A stretch of 64,000 bases of DNA from an uncultured Bacteroidales bacterium (GCA_947570265.1 CANOUR010000002.1:23949-87948); one strand, 5' to 3'; shown: positions 16,631-25,970, numbered from the stretch's first letter. Notes: a model not told the origin generated them from the letters alone. Numbers and translations are program-made.

Positions 16631-17629
16631 TTATTCAGCTTTTCCGTCGCTGCCGAGTACGTTGGTGATCTTGTGGATATAGAGACGCTCCATCTCGTCA
16701 CGTGCCGGGCCGAGATATTTGCGGGGGTCAAACTCAGCAGGCTTTGTGGCCAACACCTCGCGGACAGCGGCTGTCATTGCCAGACGGCTGTCAGAGTCGA
16801 TGTTGATCTTGCACACAGCGCTCTTGGCTGCCTTGCGGAGCTCTTCCTCGGGAATGCCGATGGCATTGGGAAGCTTGCCTCCGTATTTGTTGATCGTGTC
16901 GACATATTCCTGAGGCACCGAGCTCGAGCCGTGGAGTACGATCGGGAATCCGGGAAGTTTCTCCATCACGGCATCAAGCACATTGAATGCCAACGGCGGC
17001 GGAACAAGGCGACCATTGGCATCGCGGGTACACTGCTCGGGGGTGAACTTATACGCTCCATGGCTTGTGCCGATTGAAATGGCAAGGCTGTCGCAACCTG
17101 TGCGTGTAGCGAAGTCGATAACCTCCTCGGGATCGGTGTAGGTGTGGTGGTCGCTCGACACCTCATCCTCTACACCGGCAAGCACTCCGAGCTCGCCCTC
17201 AACGGTCACGTCATACTGATGGGCAAAATCCACAACTTTCTTTGTCAATGCCACATTCTCCTCATAGGGAAGATGCGAGCCATCGATCATGACGCTCGAA
17301 AAACCATTTTCTATGCAATCCTTGCACAGCTCAAACGAATCACCATGGTCGAGGTGAAGTACAATCTGGGGATGCTCCCATCCGAGCTCCTTGGCATAAG
17401 CTACCGCACCCTGTGCCATATAGCGCAGAAGCGTAGGGTTGGCATAGTTGCGAGCGCCCTTGCTCACCTGAAGTATGACAGGAGATTTCTCTGTGGCAGC
17501 GGCCTTGATGATGGCCTGAAGCTGCTCCATATTGTTGAAGTTGAAGGCAGGGACGGCATATCCTCCCTTGATTGCCTTGGCAAACATCTCTCGGGTGTTG
17601 ACAAGACCCAGATCCTTATAATTTACCAT
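16631..17629 (-). CDS. fba: Fructose-bisphosphate aldolase, class II
   Basis: This zinc-dependent aldolase interconverts fructose 1,6-bisphosphate and the two triose phosphates. The 332-residue protein shows 'GYAVPAFNFNNMEQLQAI' near the N-terminus and the zinc/substrate motif 'IVLHLDHGDSFELCKDCI'. 'SVMIDGSHLPYEENVALT', 'VEGELGVLAGVED' and 'LAISIGTSHGAYKF' follow. The length fits class II A-type enzymes. A GTTG-N20-TAATTTTG promoter lies about 55 bp upstream. It is followed by its own hairpin and then fbp, pairing two steps of glycolysis/gluconeogenesis. Confidence 0.96.
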   Translation of the reverse strand: MVNYKDLGLVNTREMFAKAIKGGYAVPAFNFNNMEQLQAIIKAAATEKSPVILQVSKGARNYANPTLLRYMAQGAVAYAKELGWEHPQIVLHLDHGDSFELCKDCIENGFSSVMIDGSHLPYEENVALTKKVVDFAHQYDVTVEGELGVLAGVEDEVSSDHHTYTDPEEVIDFATRTGCDSLAISIGTSHGAYKFTPEQCTRDANGRLVPPPLAFNVLDAVMEKLPGFPIVLHGSSSVPQEYVDTINKYGGKLPNAIGIPEEELRKAAKSAVCKINIDSDSRLAMTAAVREVLATKPAEFDPRKYLGPARDEMERLYIHKITNVLGSDGKAE

Positions 17630-17683
17630 TTTGAAAACTTTTAATTGACGATTAATTACTCTGTATGTTCATTGATACGTTTG

Positions 17684-17715
17684 CAAAATTACTAATTTTG
17701 CTTGTGACGACCAAC
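17684..17715 (-). promoter_or_regulatory. Promoter of fba
   Basis: GTTG (17712-17715), a 20-bp spacer and TAATTTTG (17684-17691) on the minus strand fit the Bacteroidetes consensus with one mismatch in the -33 element. It leaves a 5' leader of about 50 nt. Confidence 0.6.
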
Positions 17716-17776
17716 TTTCAATGTTTGAGAGCCTGAAGTTATCTCTACTTTTTCAATTTGGCAAGGCCAGAATAAG

Positions 17777-17826
17777 CTGCGGGAGCTTCGACACCCGCAT
17801 TCACTCGGACTGTCGCTCTCCCGCAG
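17777..17826 (-). terminator. Long hairpin after the hibernation factor gene
   Basis: CTGCGGGAG (17777-17785) pairs with CTCCCGCAG (17818-17826), and CGACA (17789-17793) pairs with TGTCG (17811-17815) inside it. It begins 39 bp past the stop of the upstream gene and probably ends the xerC-hpf transcript. Confidence 0.65.
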
Positions 17827-17864
17827 AGATCTGATCTTCGTTGCGATTTCAAATGCTTGCAGCC

Positions 17865-18158
17865 TCAACACTTGTTCTTGATCCTCTCAAGCTGTGTACC
17901 GAGTGCTTCGAGAGCCACATCGACTGCCTCCTCGAAAGTATCGGCGGTCTTGTCGGCGACCGCATCAGGAGCACCGGGAACAGTGAGGGTAATGATGACC
18001 TGTTTGTTGTTGGCAGTCTCAGGCTTGACCACACGCAGACTCACATCAGCAGTCATGACCATAGGATAGCGATGTTCGAGTTTTGCCACTTTTTTGGTTA
18101 TGAACGCGTTGAGCTTTTCTGTAGCTTCAAAATGGATTGCATTGATTGTAAGATCCAT
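17865..18158 (-). CDS. hpf: Ribosome hibernation-promoting factor, short HPF/YfiA type
   Basis: HPF binds the decoding region of idle ribosomes and promotes dimer formation or silencing in slow growth. The 97-residue protein has the family's beta-alpha-beta3-alpha pattern: 'MDLTINAIHFEATEKLNAFI', 'KKVAKLEHRYPMVM', 'VVKPETANNKQVIITLTVPG', and 'KTADTFEEAVDVALEALGTQ'. It lacks the extra C-terminal domain of long HPF. It starts 18 bp after the xerC stop, an arrangement I know from other Bacteroidales, and ends at a strong hairpin. Confidence 0.93.
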   Translation of the reverse strand: MDLTINAIHFEATEKLNAFITKKVAKLEHRYPMVMTADVSLRVVKPETANNKQVIITLTVPGAPDAVADKTADTFEEAVDVALEALGTQLERIKNKC

Positions 18159-18176
18159 AAGGTCCTCCTTTCTTTA

Positions 18177-19100
18177 TTAATTTTTGGTGGCACGTGGATG
18201 TGCCTGTTGATAATTCTTCTGTATGTCGCGATAGCCCAGATGCGTGTAGATCTGCGTCGTGGCGAGACTCTGGTGTCCAAGCAATTCCCTCACTGAATTG
18301 AGATCTGCGCCTGAGTTGAGCAGGTCTGTGGCACACGAATGGCGTATCACATGCGGACTCAGACGCGCTGCATGCACACCGGCCTGCTCCATCATCCGCC
18401 GCACGATTATATAAACACTCACACGCCCCATGGGTTCACCTGCTGCGGTTACAAACAGCCGTCCGTCGCGATCCGCCGGTGAAGGCGAGATTCCTTCGCT
18501 GTCGCGGAGCATACGATAGGCATCAATGTCGCGGCACAGCTGGCCTCCGATGGGCACTATACGCATCTTGCGGCGTTTGCCTGTCACGCGCAAAGTCCCT
18601 CCGGCAGTGTCGGCCCACGCATCGCGCAGATCAACAAGCTCCTGGCATCTCAGACCGGTCGAATAAAACATATCTATGATCAGCCTATTGCGCGCTACCT
18701 CAAAGTCGTTGTGAGCACCGGCATCCTCCTCATCAAGCAGTGAACGCATCTCTGCCGGCTTTACAAATACAGGCAATGGCTTAGGCAAACGAGGCGTTAC
18801 AAGACTTTCCGCCGGACTCGAGGCGACCACTCCACGCTCAAGCAGATAGCGGTAGAACGTGCGAAGAGCCGATGCTTTACGCTTTAGCGATGACGCTGCA
18901 ATACCACGGCGGCTCTCGTGGCCAAGCCATGCACGCAGATCCGACGTCGTCACATCGACCGGATCAAGCGGTCTGACACCTCCGTCGGTCGCCCAATTCT
19001 CCCAATCGCGCAAATCGAGGCGATAGGCCGCCACGGTGTTGCCCGAGAGATTCAGCTCGGCTGCCAGATGCGTGAGGAAACTGTCAATGGCCGGATTCAT
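18177..19100 (-). CDS. xerC: Tyrosine recombinase XerC
   Basis: The enzyme resolves chromosome dimers at dif with its partner recombinase. The 307-residue protein has an N-terminal SAM-like DNA-binding domain (residues 1-90) and a catalytic domain with all expected residues: R151 ('YSTGLRCQEL'), K175 ('VTGKRRKMR'), H250 and R253 ('SPHVIRHSCATDLL'), H276 ('LLGHQSLATTQ') and nucleophile Y285 ('IYTH'). Its length and context beside hpf argue for a housekeeping Xer protein, not a mobile-element integrase. XerC versus XerD cannot be settled by eye. Confidence 0.9.
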   Translation of the reverse strand: MNPAIDSFLTHLAAELNLSGNTVAAYRLDLRDWENWATDGGVRPLDPVDVTTSDLRAWLGHESRRGIAASSLKRKASALRTFYRYLLERGVVASSPAESLVTPRLPKPLPVFVKPAEMRSLLDEEDAGAHNDFEVARNRLIIDMFYSTGLRCQELVDLRDAWADTAGGTLRVTGKRRKMRIVPIGGQLCRDIDAYRMLRDSEGISPSPADRDGRLFVTAAGEPMGRVSVYIIVRRMMEQAGVHAARLSPHVIRHSCATDLLNSGADLNSVRELLGHQSLATTQIYTHLGYRDIQKNYQQAHPRATKN

Positions 19101-19147
19101 TGCGGGATGCTGTTGTTGAATGAGTGCTTTTCCGCGCCCTCATATCG

Positions 19148-19179
19148 CAAAGCTAACATTTTAAATCGTCAAATGCAAA
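19148..19179 (-). promoter_or_regulatory. Promoter of xerC-hpf
   Basis: TTTG (19176-19179), a 20-bp spacer and TAGCTTTG (19148-19155) on the minus strand match the consensus fully. The predicted leader is about 40 nt. Confidence 0.75.
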
Positions 19180-19208
19180 TCAAATTGACGTTAAAATTGC
19201 CTCAAATA

Positions 19209-20177
19209 TCAAAAAACGACATTAAATTTACGTATTAGCCTGACAGGCTGATACGATTCCTTCGCCCGTCTGAGTCCGGGATCGCCGGCATCGTCCTGAC
19301 GGTTGATAAATTCAATTTCGGGATGCCTCTCGACCATCATCTTTGCAAACAACTGGTTGACTGTCTCACCTGCACCGGCAACCTCATGATCCATCTTCTC
19401 GATATGCACGTGCAATGTGTCTCCGACCACCTCGGCGAAAGTGAATGCCACCACTCCGCGTCCGGGCACTGACAGCACCGCACCTTCAAACGGATATCCC
19501 TCAGGATTGGCCAGCACGCGCGACACTTGTTCCCGCTCATAGCGCGCCATCTCAGGCTTTCCGGCCGGAAGCTGCAGCAAGTCATGAAACCGACGCACTT
19601 CAGCTATATTGGACGAATCTACCGCACAAAAAGTAAAATCGGGGTTATCAGCCATGAAACGATTGACATGGTTGCGCTTTTTATTGAACTTTTTCCCTGT
19701 GAGAGTGGCCAAAGAGCGGGCATCATAGATATAGTCCGCCCAGCCATCAAGCTCAGTCACAATAGTCGGGCCAAGCCGCTCGAGATCGGCAAGCGCATCC
19801 TCTGGAACTGCAGAGAAACGGGCTTCGATACCGTTTGCACGACAATGATCGCGCACAAGCGCCACTGACTGTGAGAGCGGCATATCACCTACAGGAAGTG
19901 AGAATGCCGGCAATGTCACATCGTTCTCCGCGAGCCCCTTGATAAACAGGGTGCCTCCCTTGACACAGTATGTATAGCTGAACATATCAGTCCACATCAG
20001 CACACCACCGGCCGTGAAGTCGCATGTGCGCCATGGAGCGGAATAGAGTCCGGGCAACATCTCGGCAAGTACGTCGAGTGTGGCCGGCCTGAAATTCAGA
20101 TAATCGGCATGCGCATGACGTTGCGCTAAGCGCGATGATGAAACGTGTGGAGTGTGGATGAACAACGATGGTCTCAT
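19209..20177 (-). CDS. DUF2156 (GNAT-like) protein
   Basis: The 322-residue protein fits the DUF2156 / phosphatidylglycerol lysyltransferase C-terminal-like family, a double GNAT fold. Visible blocks are 'PGLYSAPWRTCDFTAGGVLM', 'YIYDARSLATLTGKKFNKKR', 'NHVNRFMADNPDFTF' and 'VVAFTFAEVVGDTLHVHIEK'. There is no membrane part, so it is not a full MprF-type flippase-synthase. Soluble Bacteroidetes members may transfer an aminoacyl or acyl group, but the substrate is unknown. It is preceded by a perfect 16-bp hairpin and followed by the xerC promoter, so it may be a single-gene unit. Confidence 0.8.
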   Translation of the reverse strand: MRPSLFIHTPHVSSSRLAQRHAHADYLNFRPATLDVLAEMLPGLYSAPWRTCDFTAGGVLMWTDMFSYTYCVKGGTLFIKGLAENDVTLPAFSLPVGDMPLSQSVALVRDHCRANGIEARFSAVPEDALADLERLGPTIVTELDGWADYIYDARSLATLTGKKFNKKRNHVNRFMADNPDFTFCAVDSSNIAEVRRFHDLLQLPAGKPEMARYEREQVSRVLANPEGYPFEGAVLSVPGRGVVAFTFAEVVGDTLHVHIEKMDHEVAGAGETVNQLFAKMMVERHPEIEFINRQDDAGDPGLRRAKESYQPVRLIRKFNVVF

Positions 20178-20195
20178 AAATATTCAGTCTTGTCT

Positions 20196-20230
20196 ATGAT
20201 GACGACCCGCAGCGTGCGGGTCGTCATCAT
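20196..20230 (-). terminator. Perfect 16-bp stem after meaB
   Basis: The arms at 20196-20211 and 20215-20230 are perfectly complementary (ATGATGACGACCCGCA) around a 3-nt GCG loop. It lies between the meaB stop (20257) and the DUF2156 start (20177). No U-tract follows on the minus strand. Confidence 0.65.
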
Positions 20231-20256
20231 AAAAACATCGGGCGGACTATCATGGT

Positions 20257-21354
20257 TCAGTCGTGATCACGCTGGCTGAAATAGAGCTCGAGAGCCTGTT
20301 TGGCTGCTTCAAACGAGGTCATGCTGTTGTCCATCACCAGACGCTCGTTCCGCTCAAGCATTGCCGCAACATTGGGATTATCATAGAAGTCACTGCGAAG
20401 GCGCTCATTGATCGTCTCATACATCCAGTAACGGGCCTGTTGCGAACGTTTGATTTCGAAATATCCATTGCGCTTCACAAATGCAAAATAGCGATCTATC
20501 ATGTCCCACACCTCTTCGATGCCAAGCTCATAGTATCCGCTGTAGGTCAACACCTCGGGCGTCCATCCGCTGTCGGCAGGCGGGAATAACTGCAGGGCAC
20601 TGCGGAACTGAGCCTTGGCAAGCTGGGCACGGTTGATATTGTCTCCGTCGGCCTTGTTTATGACTATACCGTCGGCCATCTCCATTATGCCGCGTTTTAT
20701 GCCCTGAAGCTCATCGCCGGTGCCGGCCAGCTGTATAAGCAAAAAGAAATCGACCATCGAATGAACTGCGGTCTCGCTCTGACCAACACCCACGGTCTCT
20801 ACGAAAATATTGTTGAAGCCGGCCGCTTCACACAGTATTATCGTTTCACGGGTTTTGCGTGCAACGCCACCCAGACTGCCGGCCGATGGGCTTGGGCGGA
20901 TAAATGCGTCAGGATGAACCGACAGCTTCTCCATGCGCGTCTTGTCCCCGAGAATACTGCCACGCGTACGCTCGCTCGAGGGGTCAATCGCCAGCACCGC
21001 GAGCTTGCCGCCCTGACGCAGCACATGCAAGCCAAAAACGTCGATCGACGTACTCTTTCCCGCTCCGGGCACACCTGTGATGCCAATACGGCGCGAATTG
21101 CCGCTGTAGGGCAGACACTTCTCGATCACTTCCGATGCTATTGCACGGTGGGCAGGCGAAACGCTCTCAACCAAGGTCACGGCGCGCGACAGACGTGTGA
21201 TGTCGCCCTTGAGTATTCCTTCTACCAGCTCTGCCGCTGTGGGAAGCGGAGCTGCGCGTCTACGCTTGAGATAAGGATTGACACTCGGGGGCTGAACCAC
21301 ACCGGAGTTTACCGTAAGACCCATGTATTTATCATCATTTTCAGGGTGTTCCAT
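20257..21354 (-). CDS. meaB: Methylmalonyl-CoA mutase-associated GTPase MeaB (ArgK type)
   Basis: This G3E-type GTPase protects and reloads the B12-dependent methylmalonyl-CoA mutase. The 365-residue protein carries Walker A 'GVPGAGKS' (residues 94-101). 'LAIDPSSERTRGSILGDKTR', 'FIVETVGVGQSE'-like switch residues ('IFVETVGVGQSE') and the base-specificity motif 'INKADGDN' follow. The mutase subunits are not in this window. The DUF1573 gene upstream ends 25 bp away, so the three genes from 22863 downward may share a transcript. Confidence 0.94.
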   Translation of the reverse strand: MEHPENDDKYMGLTVNSGVVQPPSVNPYLKRRRAAPLPTAAELVEGILKGDITRLSRAVTLVESVSPAHRAIASEVIEKCLPYSGNSRRIGITGVPGAGKSTSIDVFGLHVLRQGGKLAVLAIDPSSERTRGSILGDKTRMEKLSVHPDAFIRPSPSAGSLGGVARKTRETIILCEAAGFNNIFVETVGVGQSETAVHSMVDFFLLIQLAGTGDELQGIKRGIMEMADGIVINKADGDNINRAQLAKAQFRSALQLFPPADSGWTPEVLTYSGYYELGIEEVWDMIDRYFAFVKRNGYFEIKRSQQARYWMYETINERLRSDFYDNPNVAAMLERNERLVMDNSMTSFEAAKQALELYFSQRDHD

Positions 21355-21379
21355 GATTCGATATATGATATATGTTTGT

Positions 21380-22465
21380 TTATCGTGTCAGTTCACCTAC
21401 CACACGCACCACTGTGCGCGGATTGGCCGGATCATTTGTGATTATTATTATCCGTGAGTTCAACATCTCTCGGCCTGCAAGACCGGCCACATCTACTGTC
21501 ACCGGAATCTTCACTGACTTGCCCGGTTTGACAGCCTTATCTGGCACTCGCAGCGAAAGACACTTGTCTGTACTGTAGACTCTGCGGAAGCGCAATGGCT
21601 CGCGCCCCTTGTTGGAGATCTCAACCACAAGATGCAACGGTTTACCGCCTGTGTCAATTCGCCCCGCATCCAGTTTCTCACTACCGACACTTATCACCGG
21701 TGCACGATCGAGCTGTGCCGGCGTCATGCCTGAAAAATCTTCCTTCACAACGGCTACCGTATGGAGCACAACCTCTCTTCCGGCCGCCTCCACCGTAAGC
21801 GAGTCCGTAACTATGTCCCACTGCTGGCTCGCAACAGGATCAAACACCGTCGAGATCACAAAATTTTCCCCCGGCGGCACTGCAGCCGGACTGACTATGG
21901 CAGAGATATGGCGCGGATGCGACACCACCACCGGACGAAGCGTATCCGGCGAAGCATTGTAACCCTCGACATATTGGCCTCCAGTAGCCGTGCGCGGCAC
22001 ATCGCCATACGATAGCGACGACGATCTCAATCGCATCGCCCCGGCATCGACAGGATAGCGCCCGCGCAATGTGTTTGACGTACCAATGACTGCCCCTTTG
22101 ATCACGAGGGTCGTCTTGGCCGGAGTGGCATTAGTGGTCACAACTACATTTTTTGAAAACCTACCCGGGCGTCCCGTCGGATCAAAACCGACGGTGATGC
22201 GGGCTGTGTCGCCCGGAGCCACCGGTCTGTCGGAGAACTGGGGCACCGTACATCCGCAATTGGCTCGCGCGGCAAGCACCACAAGAGGCTCATCACCGAC
22301 ATTGACCACATCGAACGTACATCGCACAACACCGAGAGCCTCGTCGAAAGCTCCGAAATCATGCGTTGTAGCCAGCCACACACCCCGTGGCGCGCAATGC
22401 GACATCGGACAGCATGAAATCAACGCCGTCACTACCACGGACAGCAACGTCACAAACCGTTTCAT
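21380..22465 (-). CDS. Secreted protein with three DUF1573-like domains
   Basis: The 361-residue protein has a signal peptide (residues 1-25) and three Ig-like units. The first matches DUF1573 closely: 'HDFGAFDEALGVVRCTFDVV', 'ARANCGCTVPQFSDRPVAPG', 'ITVGFDPTGRPGRFSKNVVV'. The second and third keep the beta pattern but lack the Cys-Gly-Cys. These domains are abundant in the Bacteroidetes envelope and have no settled function. Its ATG overlaps the stop of the smaller DUF1573 gene (ATGA), so it looks like a duplicated, enlarged partner. Confidence 0.85.
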   Translation of the reverse strand: MKRFVTLLSVVVTALISCCPMSHCAPRGVWLATTHDFGAFDEALGVVRCTFDVVNVGDEPLVVLAARANCGCTVPQFSDRPVAPGDTARITVGFDPTGRPGRFSKNVVVTTNATPAKTTLVIKGAVIGTSNTLRGRYPVDAGAMRLRSSSLSYGDVPRTATGGQYVEGYNASPDTLRPVVVSHPRHISAIVSPAAVPPGENFVISTVFDPVASQQWDIVTDSLTVEAAGREVVLHTVAVVKEDFSGMTPAQLDRAPVISVGSEKLDAGRIDTGGKPLHLVVEISNKGREPLRFRRVYSTDKCLSLRVPDKAVKPGKSVKIPVTVDVAGLAGREMLNSRIIIITNDPANPRTVVRVVGELTR

Positions 22466-22863
22466 CGGCGAGGAGGAATAACTACGCCTGTAAAGCGCAG
22501 ACGCACAGTCTTAGGCTTTCCGTTGGTGCGCACAGTCACTTCACGGTTAAGCTCACCGGCGCGCCCCTCAGGATTGAAACTTATCGAAATCTTTCCGCTC
22601 TTACCGGGCGCGACAGGCGCCTTTGGAAACGATGGCTTCGTGCAACCGCATCCGCCGTTGCTCACCGATACAATCACCAACGGCTTAGTGCCTTCGTTGG
22701 TGAAGTCATACTCAAACGTCACGATGCCCTTGTCTGAACGGATCTGACCTAAATCTACCTTAGTGCTGGCAAATTTTATCGAGGCCGAGTCTTTCGGCTT
22801 GGCGGCGGCAGCCACCACGCATACGCTCAGCAATAGCAGGATAATAGTGGATATACGTCTCAT
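22462..22863 (-). CDS. Small DUF1573 periplasmic protein
   Basis: The 133-residue protein has a signal peptide (MRRISTIILLLLSVCVVAAA) and one DUF1573 domain: 'KVDLGQIRSDKGIVTFEYDF', 'VSNGGCGCTKPSFPKAPVAP', 'KISISFNPEGRAGELNREVT'. The start at 22863 is set by the signal peptide and by a TATCTTTG -7 box 19 bp upstream. It heads a unit with the three-domain homologue and probably meaB. Confidence 0.88.
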   Translation of the reverse strand: MRRISTIILLLLSVCVVAAAAKPKDSASIKFASTKVDLGQIRSDKGIVTFEYDFTNEGTKPLVIVSVSNGGCGCTKPSFPKAPVAPGKSGKISISFNPEGRAGELNREVTVRTNGKPKTVRLRFTGVVIPPRR

Positions 22864-22882
22864 TCTGTCGGAGATTAGATTA

Positions 22883-22890
22883 CAAAGATA
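22883..22890 (-). promoter_or_regulatory. -7 box TATCTTTG of the DUF1573 genes
   Basis: An exact TAnnTTTG match on the minus strand, 19 bp before the ATG at 22863, which rules out the longer N-terminal frame. Confidence 0.55.
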
Positions 22891-22933
22891 TAACAAATTT
22901 ACGCGACATGTGTCACTGACCATGAAAATGTCG

Positions 22934-22967
22934 GCAGCCCGGAGGTCGATAACGATCTCCGGGCTGC
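22934..22967 (-). terminator. Terminator of secDF
   Basis: A 15-bp stem (22934-22948 with 22953-22967, GCAGCCCGGAG arms, one G.T pair) has an ATAA loop and is followed on the minus strand by a short TTTT. It lies 39 bp past the secDF stop. Confidence 0.75.
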
Positions 22968-23006
22968 TGTCATTCATTTATCTCGCAGTGCTGGACTGCG
23001 CGTCAT

Positions 23007-25907
23007 TCAGGCTTTCACAGCCTTTTTCACCTTGTTTTTACGACGGGCGTCGGTAAGATAGGCCACCGGTGCAGCCACATAGATTGTGGCAAGTGTGCCG
23101 ATGATCACACCGAAGATCATAGCGAACGTGAACGAACGGATAGCATCGCCTCCGAGAATGAAGATGCACAGAAGCACCAGCAAGGTCGATGTCGAGGTCA
23201 TCACCGTACGTCCGAGAGTCGAGTTGATCGAATTGTTTATCGTCGTTCCGAAATCCTGCTTGGGATAGAGCGCCACATTCTCACGCACACGGTCGAACAC
23301 CACCACCGTGTGTTTTATCTTATAACCTATACCGGTATTTTTGGCGGCTATAAACGACTGGTCGACCTCCATCGCGAAGGGGAACACGCCCCAGAACAGG
23401 CTGTAGAATCCGACAATACTGAACGCCGTGAAAGCCACAGCGGCAAGCGCGCCTACCGAGAAGGCGATATTGCGGAATCGGATCAGGATATAGAGGAACA
23501 TCGCCAGCAGAGCAAGACCCACTGCGATATACGCATCCGTCTTCATGTCGTTAGCCACAGTCGGGCCCACCTTCTGGCTCGACATCATACCCACATTCTC
23601 GTTGGTCGTCGAGAAGTCATCATAAGCCATGCCATTGAGCTCACCCTCAAGACCCTTATAGAGTATGCGGGTAATCTCATCGTCGATATTCTCCTCGTCT
23701 GAGTCGATTTTGTAGTTTGTCGAGATTCTCACCTTCGTATTGTCATCGATAGTGATCACACTCAGCTGCGAGCCCTCGAAAAGTGGCTGAAGCTTCGACT
23801 GAAGGTCAGCGGTGCTTACAGCATGGTCAAACTGCACCACATAGTTGCGGCCACCTGAGAAATCGATACCCTGGTTGAGACCGCGCACCACAAACGAACC
23901 GATGATCACCAACACTGCCGCACCGCACACAAAGAAGCTTGCACGACGTGCGCCAAGGAAGTTGATATGGGTGTCGGTAAACATCTTGCGCGAGATCGAA
24001 GTGGTGAATGTCAGACGCTCGAACGGCTTGCTCTTCGCACCGGCGATAAACACCAGACGGGTCAGGAACACGGCAGTGAAGAACGAGCAGATGATGCCTA
24101 TGATCAGCGTAGTGGCAAATCCCTTGATCGGGCCTGTGCCGAACAGCAGCAGGATCACACCTGTGATGATCGAGGTGAGGTTAGAGTCAAAGATAGCCGA
24201 GAATGCATTTGAATAACCGTCAGCTATGGCGTTGCGCACATTCTTGCCTGCGCGGAGTTCTTCCTTGGCTCGCTCGAAGATAAGCACGTTGGCATCCACC
24301 GCCATACCCAAGGCAAGCACGATACCGGCAATACCCGACAGCGTCAGCACTGCCTGGAACGAAGCGAGAATACCGAACGTGAAGAAAATATTGAATATCA
24401 ATCCAAGGTTGGCGATCAGACCGGGAATCACTCCGTAGAACGCACACATGAAAATCATCAGGAGCACAAGAGCGATGACGAACGACATAAAGCCGTCGTG
24501 AATAGCCTGCGCACCGAGCGACGGGCCGATAACCGTGTCGGAGATTATCTCCACCTTAGCGGCCATCTTACCCGATTTGAGCACGTTCGCAAGGTCTTTC
24601 GCCTCATCGGTGGTGAAGTTGCCCGTAATCTGCGAGCTTCCGCCCTCGATAGCGTCCTGGATCGTGGGAGCCGAATAAACCTGATCGTCAAGCACGATAG
24701 CCACAGGCTTCTTGATATTGGCGGCCGTGATGCGTGCCCACTGGCGACCGGCATCAGGCTTCATGGTCATCGACACATAGTTGCCGGCTCCACGCTGAGC
24801 GTCATAGTCGCTGTACGCACGTGTGACGATGTCACCGTACAGAGCCGCCTTGCCGTTGGTCGTGCGCAGGGCGTTGAGAGCATAATATGTATATGTCTTC
24901 GTATTGCCAAGCGAGTCCTTCACCTGAGCGATCTCGGGCTTAACCTGCCATGCGAGCTTGAGGTTCGACGGAAGTATGCGTTTTGCCACCGGTGATGCAA
25001 GTATCGCATCAATCGTGTCACGGGCTGTTTCCGAAGCCATACCGACGACAATGTAACGCGGATCACCGATCTGGCTGAAATAGCTCATCAGACCACGTCG
25101 GTTACCGGTTGAGTCATTGCGCAGTGCATTGTCAAGTTCCTGCAGCGATGCCGAGATCTCGTTGAGAGTCATCGTCTCGTAAAACTCCAGATTGGCCGAC
25201 GACTTCAACAGCTCACGGACACGCTCATGCTCCTTCACGCCCGGAAGCTCGAGCAGGATCTGGCCATCTTTCTCCAGCTCCTGAATGTTCGGAGCTACGA
25301 CTCCAAACTGGTCGATACGGGCACGGAGCACATTGGTCGACGAGCTCACACGGTCTTTCACTTCCTGATGCAAAGCTCCGCGCACCTTTTCATCCGAATC
25401 ACCGCGCTTCACCTGATCCTTGAACAGAACGGTCAGATCGCCGTTTGGATCAAGAGCTTTGTACTGGGCAAGAAAAATATCGACATAATCTGCCGAGCGG
25501 TTGGCTCGCGCAACTGAGTCGGCATTGGCCAGAGCGCGCTCGAAATATGGATTGCCCTCGGCATTGGCCATCGAACGGAGGATGTCGGGAACCGACACCT
25601 GAAGGGTGACATTCATTCCGCCCTTGAGGTCGAGACCAAGACCAACAGCGAGTTTCTGTACTTCATTAAAGGTGTAACCGAGCCAAACTTTCTCATTCGC
25701 GATATTCTTCAGATATTCGCTCTTGGCAAGTCGGTAGGTGTCGGATGAAGCGTCCGGCTTGGCTGCCTGCTCCTGCGCATAAGCCTCGGCCTTATCCTCG
25801 TAGGAATTGCCCACGAAGGTAAACGACAGGTAGAAAAGGCAGATGAGCACGAGGAAGACGGCGATCACACCGGCTACAACGCTTCCCAAAGTTCCTTTGC
25901 TTTGCAT
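23007..25907 (-). CDS. secDF: Fused protein translocase subunit SecDF
   Basis: SecDF uses the proton gradient to pull exported proteins through SecYEG. The 966-residue protein is a head-to-tail fusion typical of Bacteroidetes. The SecD half has a first membrane helix, the motif 'LGLDLKGGMNVTLQV', a large periplasmic part and five helices including 'ALGMAVDANVLIFERAKEEL'. The SecF half has 'NQGIDFSGGRNYVVQFD' and 'TGIGYKIKHTVVVFDRVREN'. Conserved Asp and Arg residues in the helical motifs are present. It stands alone, with a -7 box upstream and a strong terminator downstream. Confidence 0.97.
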   Translation of the reverse strand: MQSKGTLGSVVAGVIAVFLVLICLFYLSFTFVGNSYEDKAEAYAQEQAAKPDASSDTYRLAKSEYLKNIANEKVWLGYTFNEVQKLAVGLGLDLKGGMNVTLQVSVPDILRSMANAEGNPYFERALANADSVARANRSADYVDIFLAQYKALDPNGDLTVLFKDQVKRGDSDEKVRGALHQEVKDRVSSSTNVLRARIDQFGVVAPNIQELEKDGQILLELPGVKEHERVRELLKSSANLEFYETMTLNEISASLQELDNALRNDSTGNRRGLMSYFSQIGDPRYIVVGMASETARDTIDAILASPVAKRILPSNLKLAWQVKPEIAQVKDSLGNTKTYTYYALNALRTTNGKAALYGDIVTRAYSDYDAQRGAGNYVSMTMKPDAGRQWARITAANIKKPVAIVLDDQVYSAPTIQDAIEGGSSQITGNFTTDEAKDLANVLKSGKMAAKVEIISDTVIGPSLGAQAIHDGFMSFVIALVLLMIFMCAFYGVIPGLIANLGLIFNIFFTFGILASFQAVLTLSGIAGIVLALGMAVDANVLIFERAKEELRAGKNVRNAIADGYSNAFSAIFDSNLTSIITGVILLLFGTGPIKGFATTLIIGIICSFFTAVFLTRLVFIAGAKSKPFERLTFTTSISRKMFTDTHINFLGARRASFFVCGAAVLVIIGSFVVRGLNQGIDFSGGRNYVVQFDHAVSTADLQSKLQPLFEGSQLSVITIDDNTKVRISTNYKIDSDEENIDDEITRILYKGLEGELNGMAYDDFSTTNENVGMMSSQKVGPTVANDMKTDAYIAVGLALLAMFLYILIRFRNIAFSVGALAAVAFTAFSIVGFYSLFWGVFPFAMEVDQSFIAAKNTGIGYKIKHTVVVFDRVRENVALYPKQDFGTTINNSINSTLGRTVMTSTSTLLVLLCIFILGGDAIRSFTFAMIFGVIIGTLATIYVAAPVAYLTDARRKNKVKKAVKA

Positions 25908-25962
25908 TGTGTTTTAGATATGTTAATGATTGTTAATTAATTTCGTGGTATTTTTCAGCTTG

Positions 25963-25970
25963 CAAATATA
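25963..25970 (-). promoter_or_regulatory. -7 box TATATTTG of secDF
   Basis: An exact TAnnTTTG match on the minus strand, 55 bp before the secDF ATG. Confidence 0.5.

Noticed and set aside
18177..19100. Tyrosine recombinase as sign of an integrated element
   Set aside because: Housekeeping XerC-type length and motifs, located beside hpf, with no attachment repeats or cargo genes nearby.
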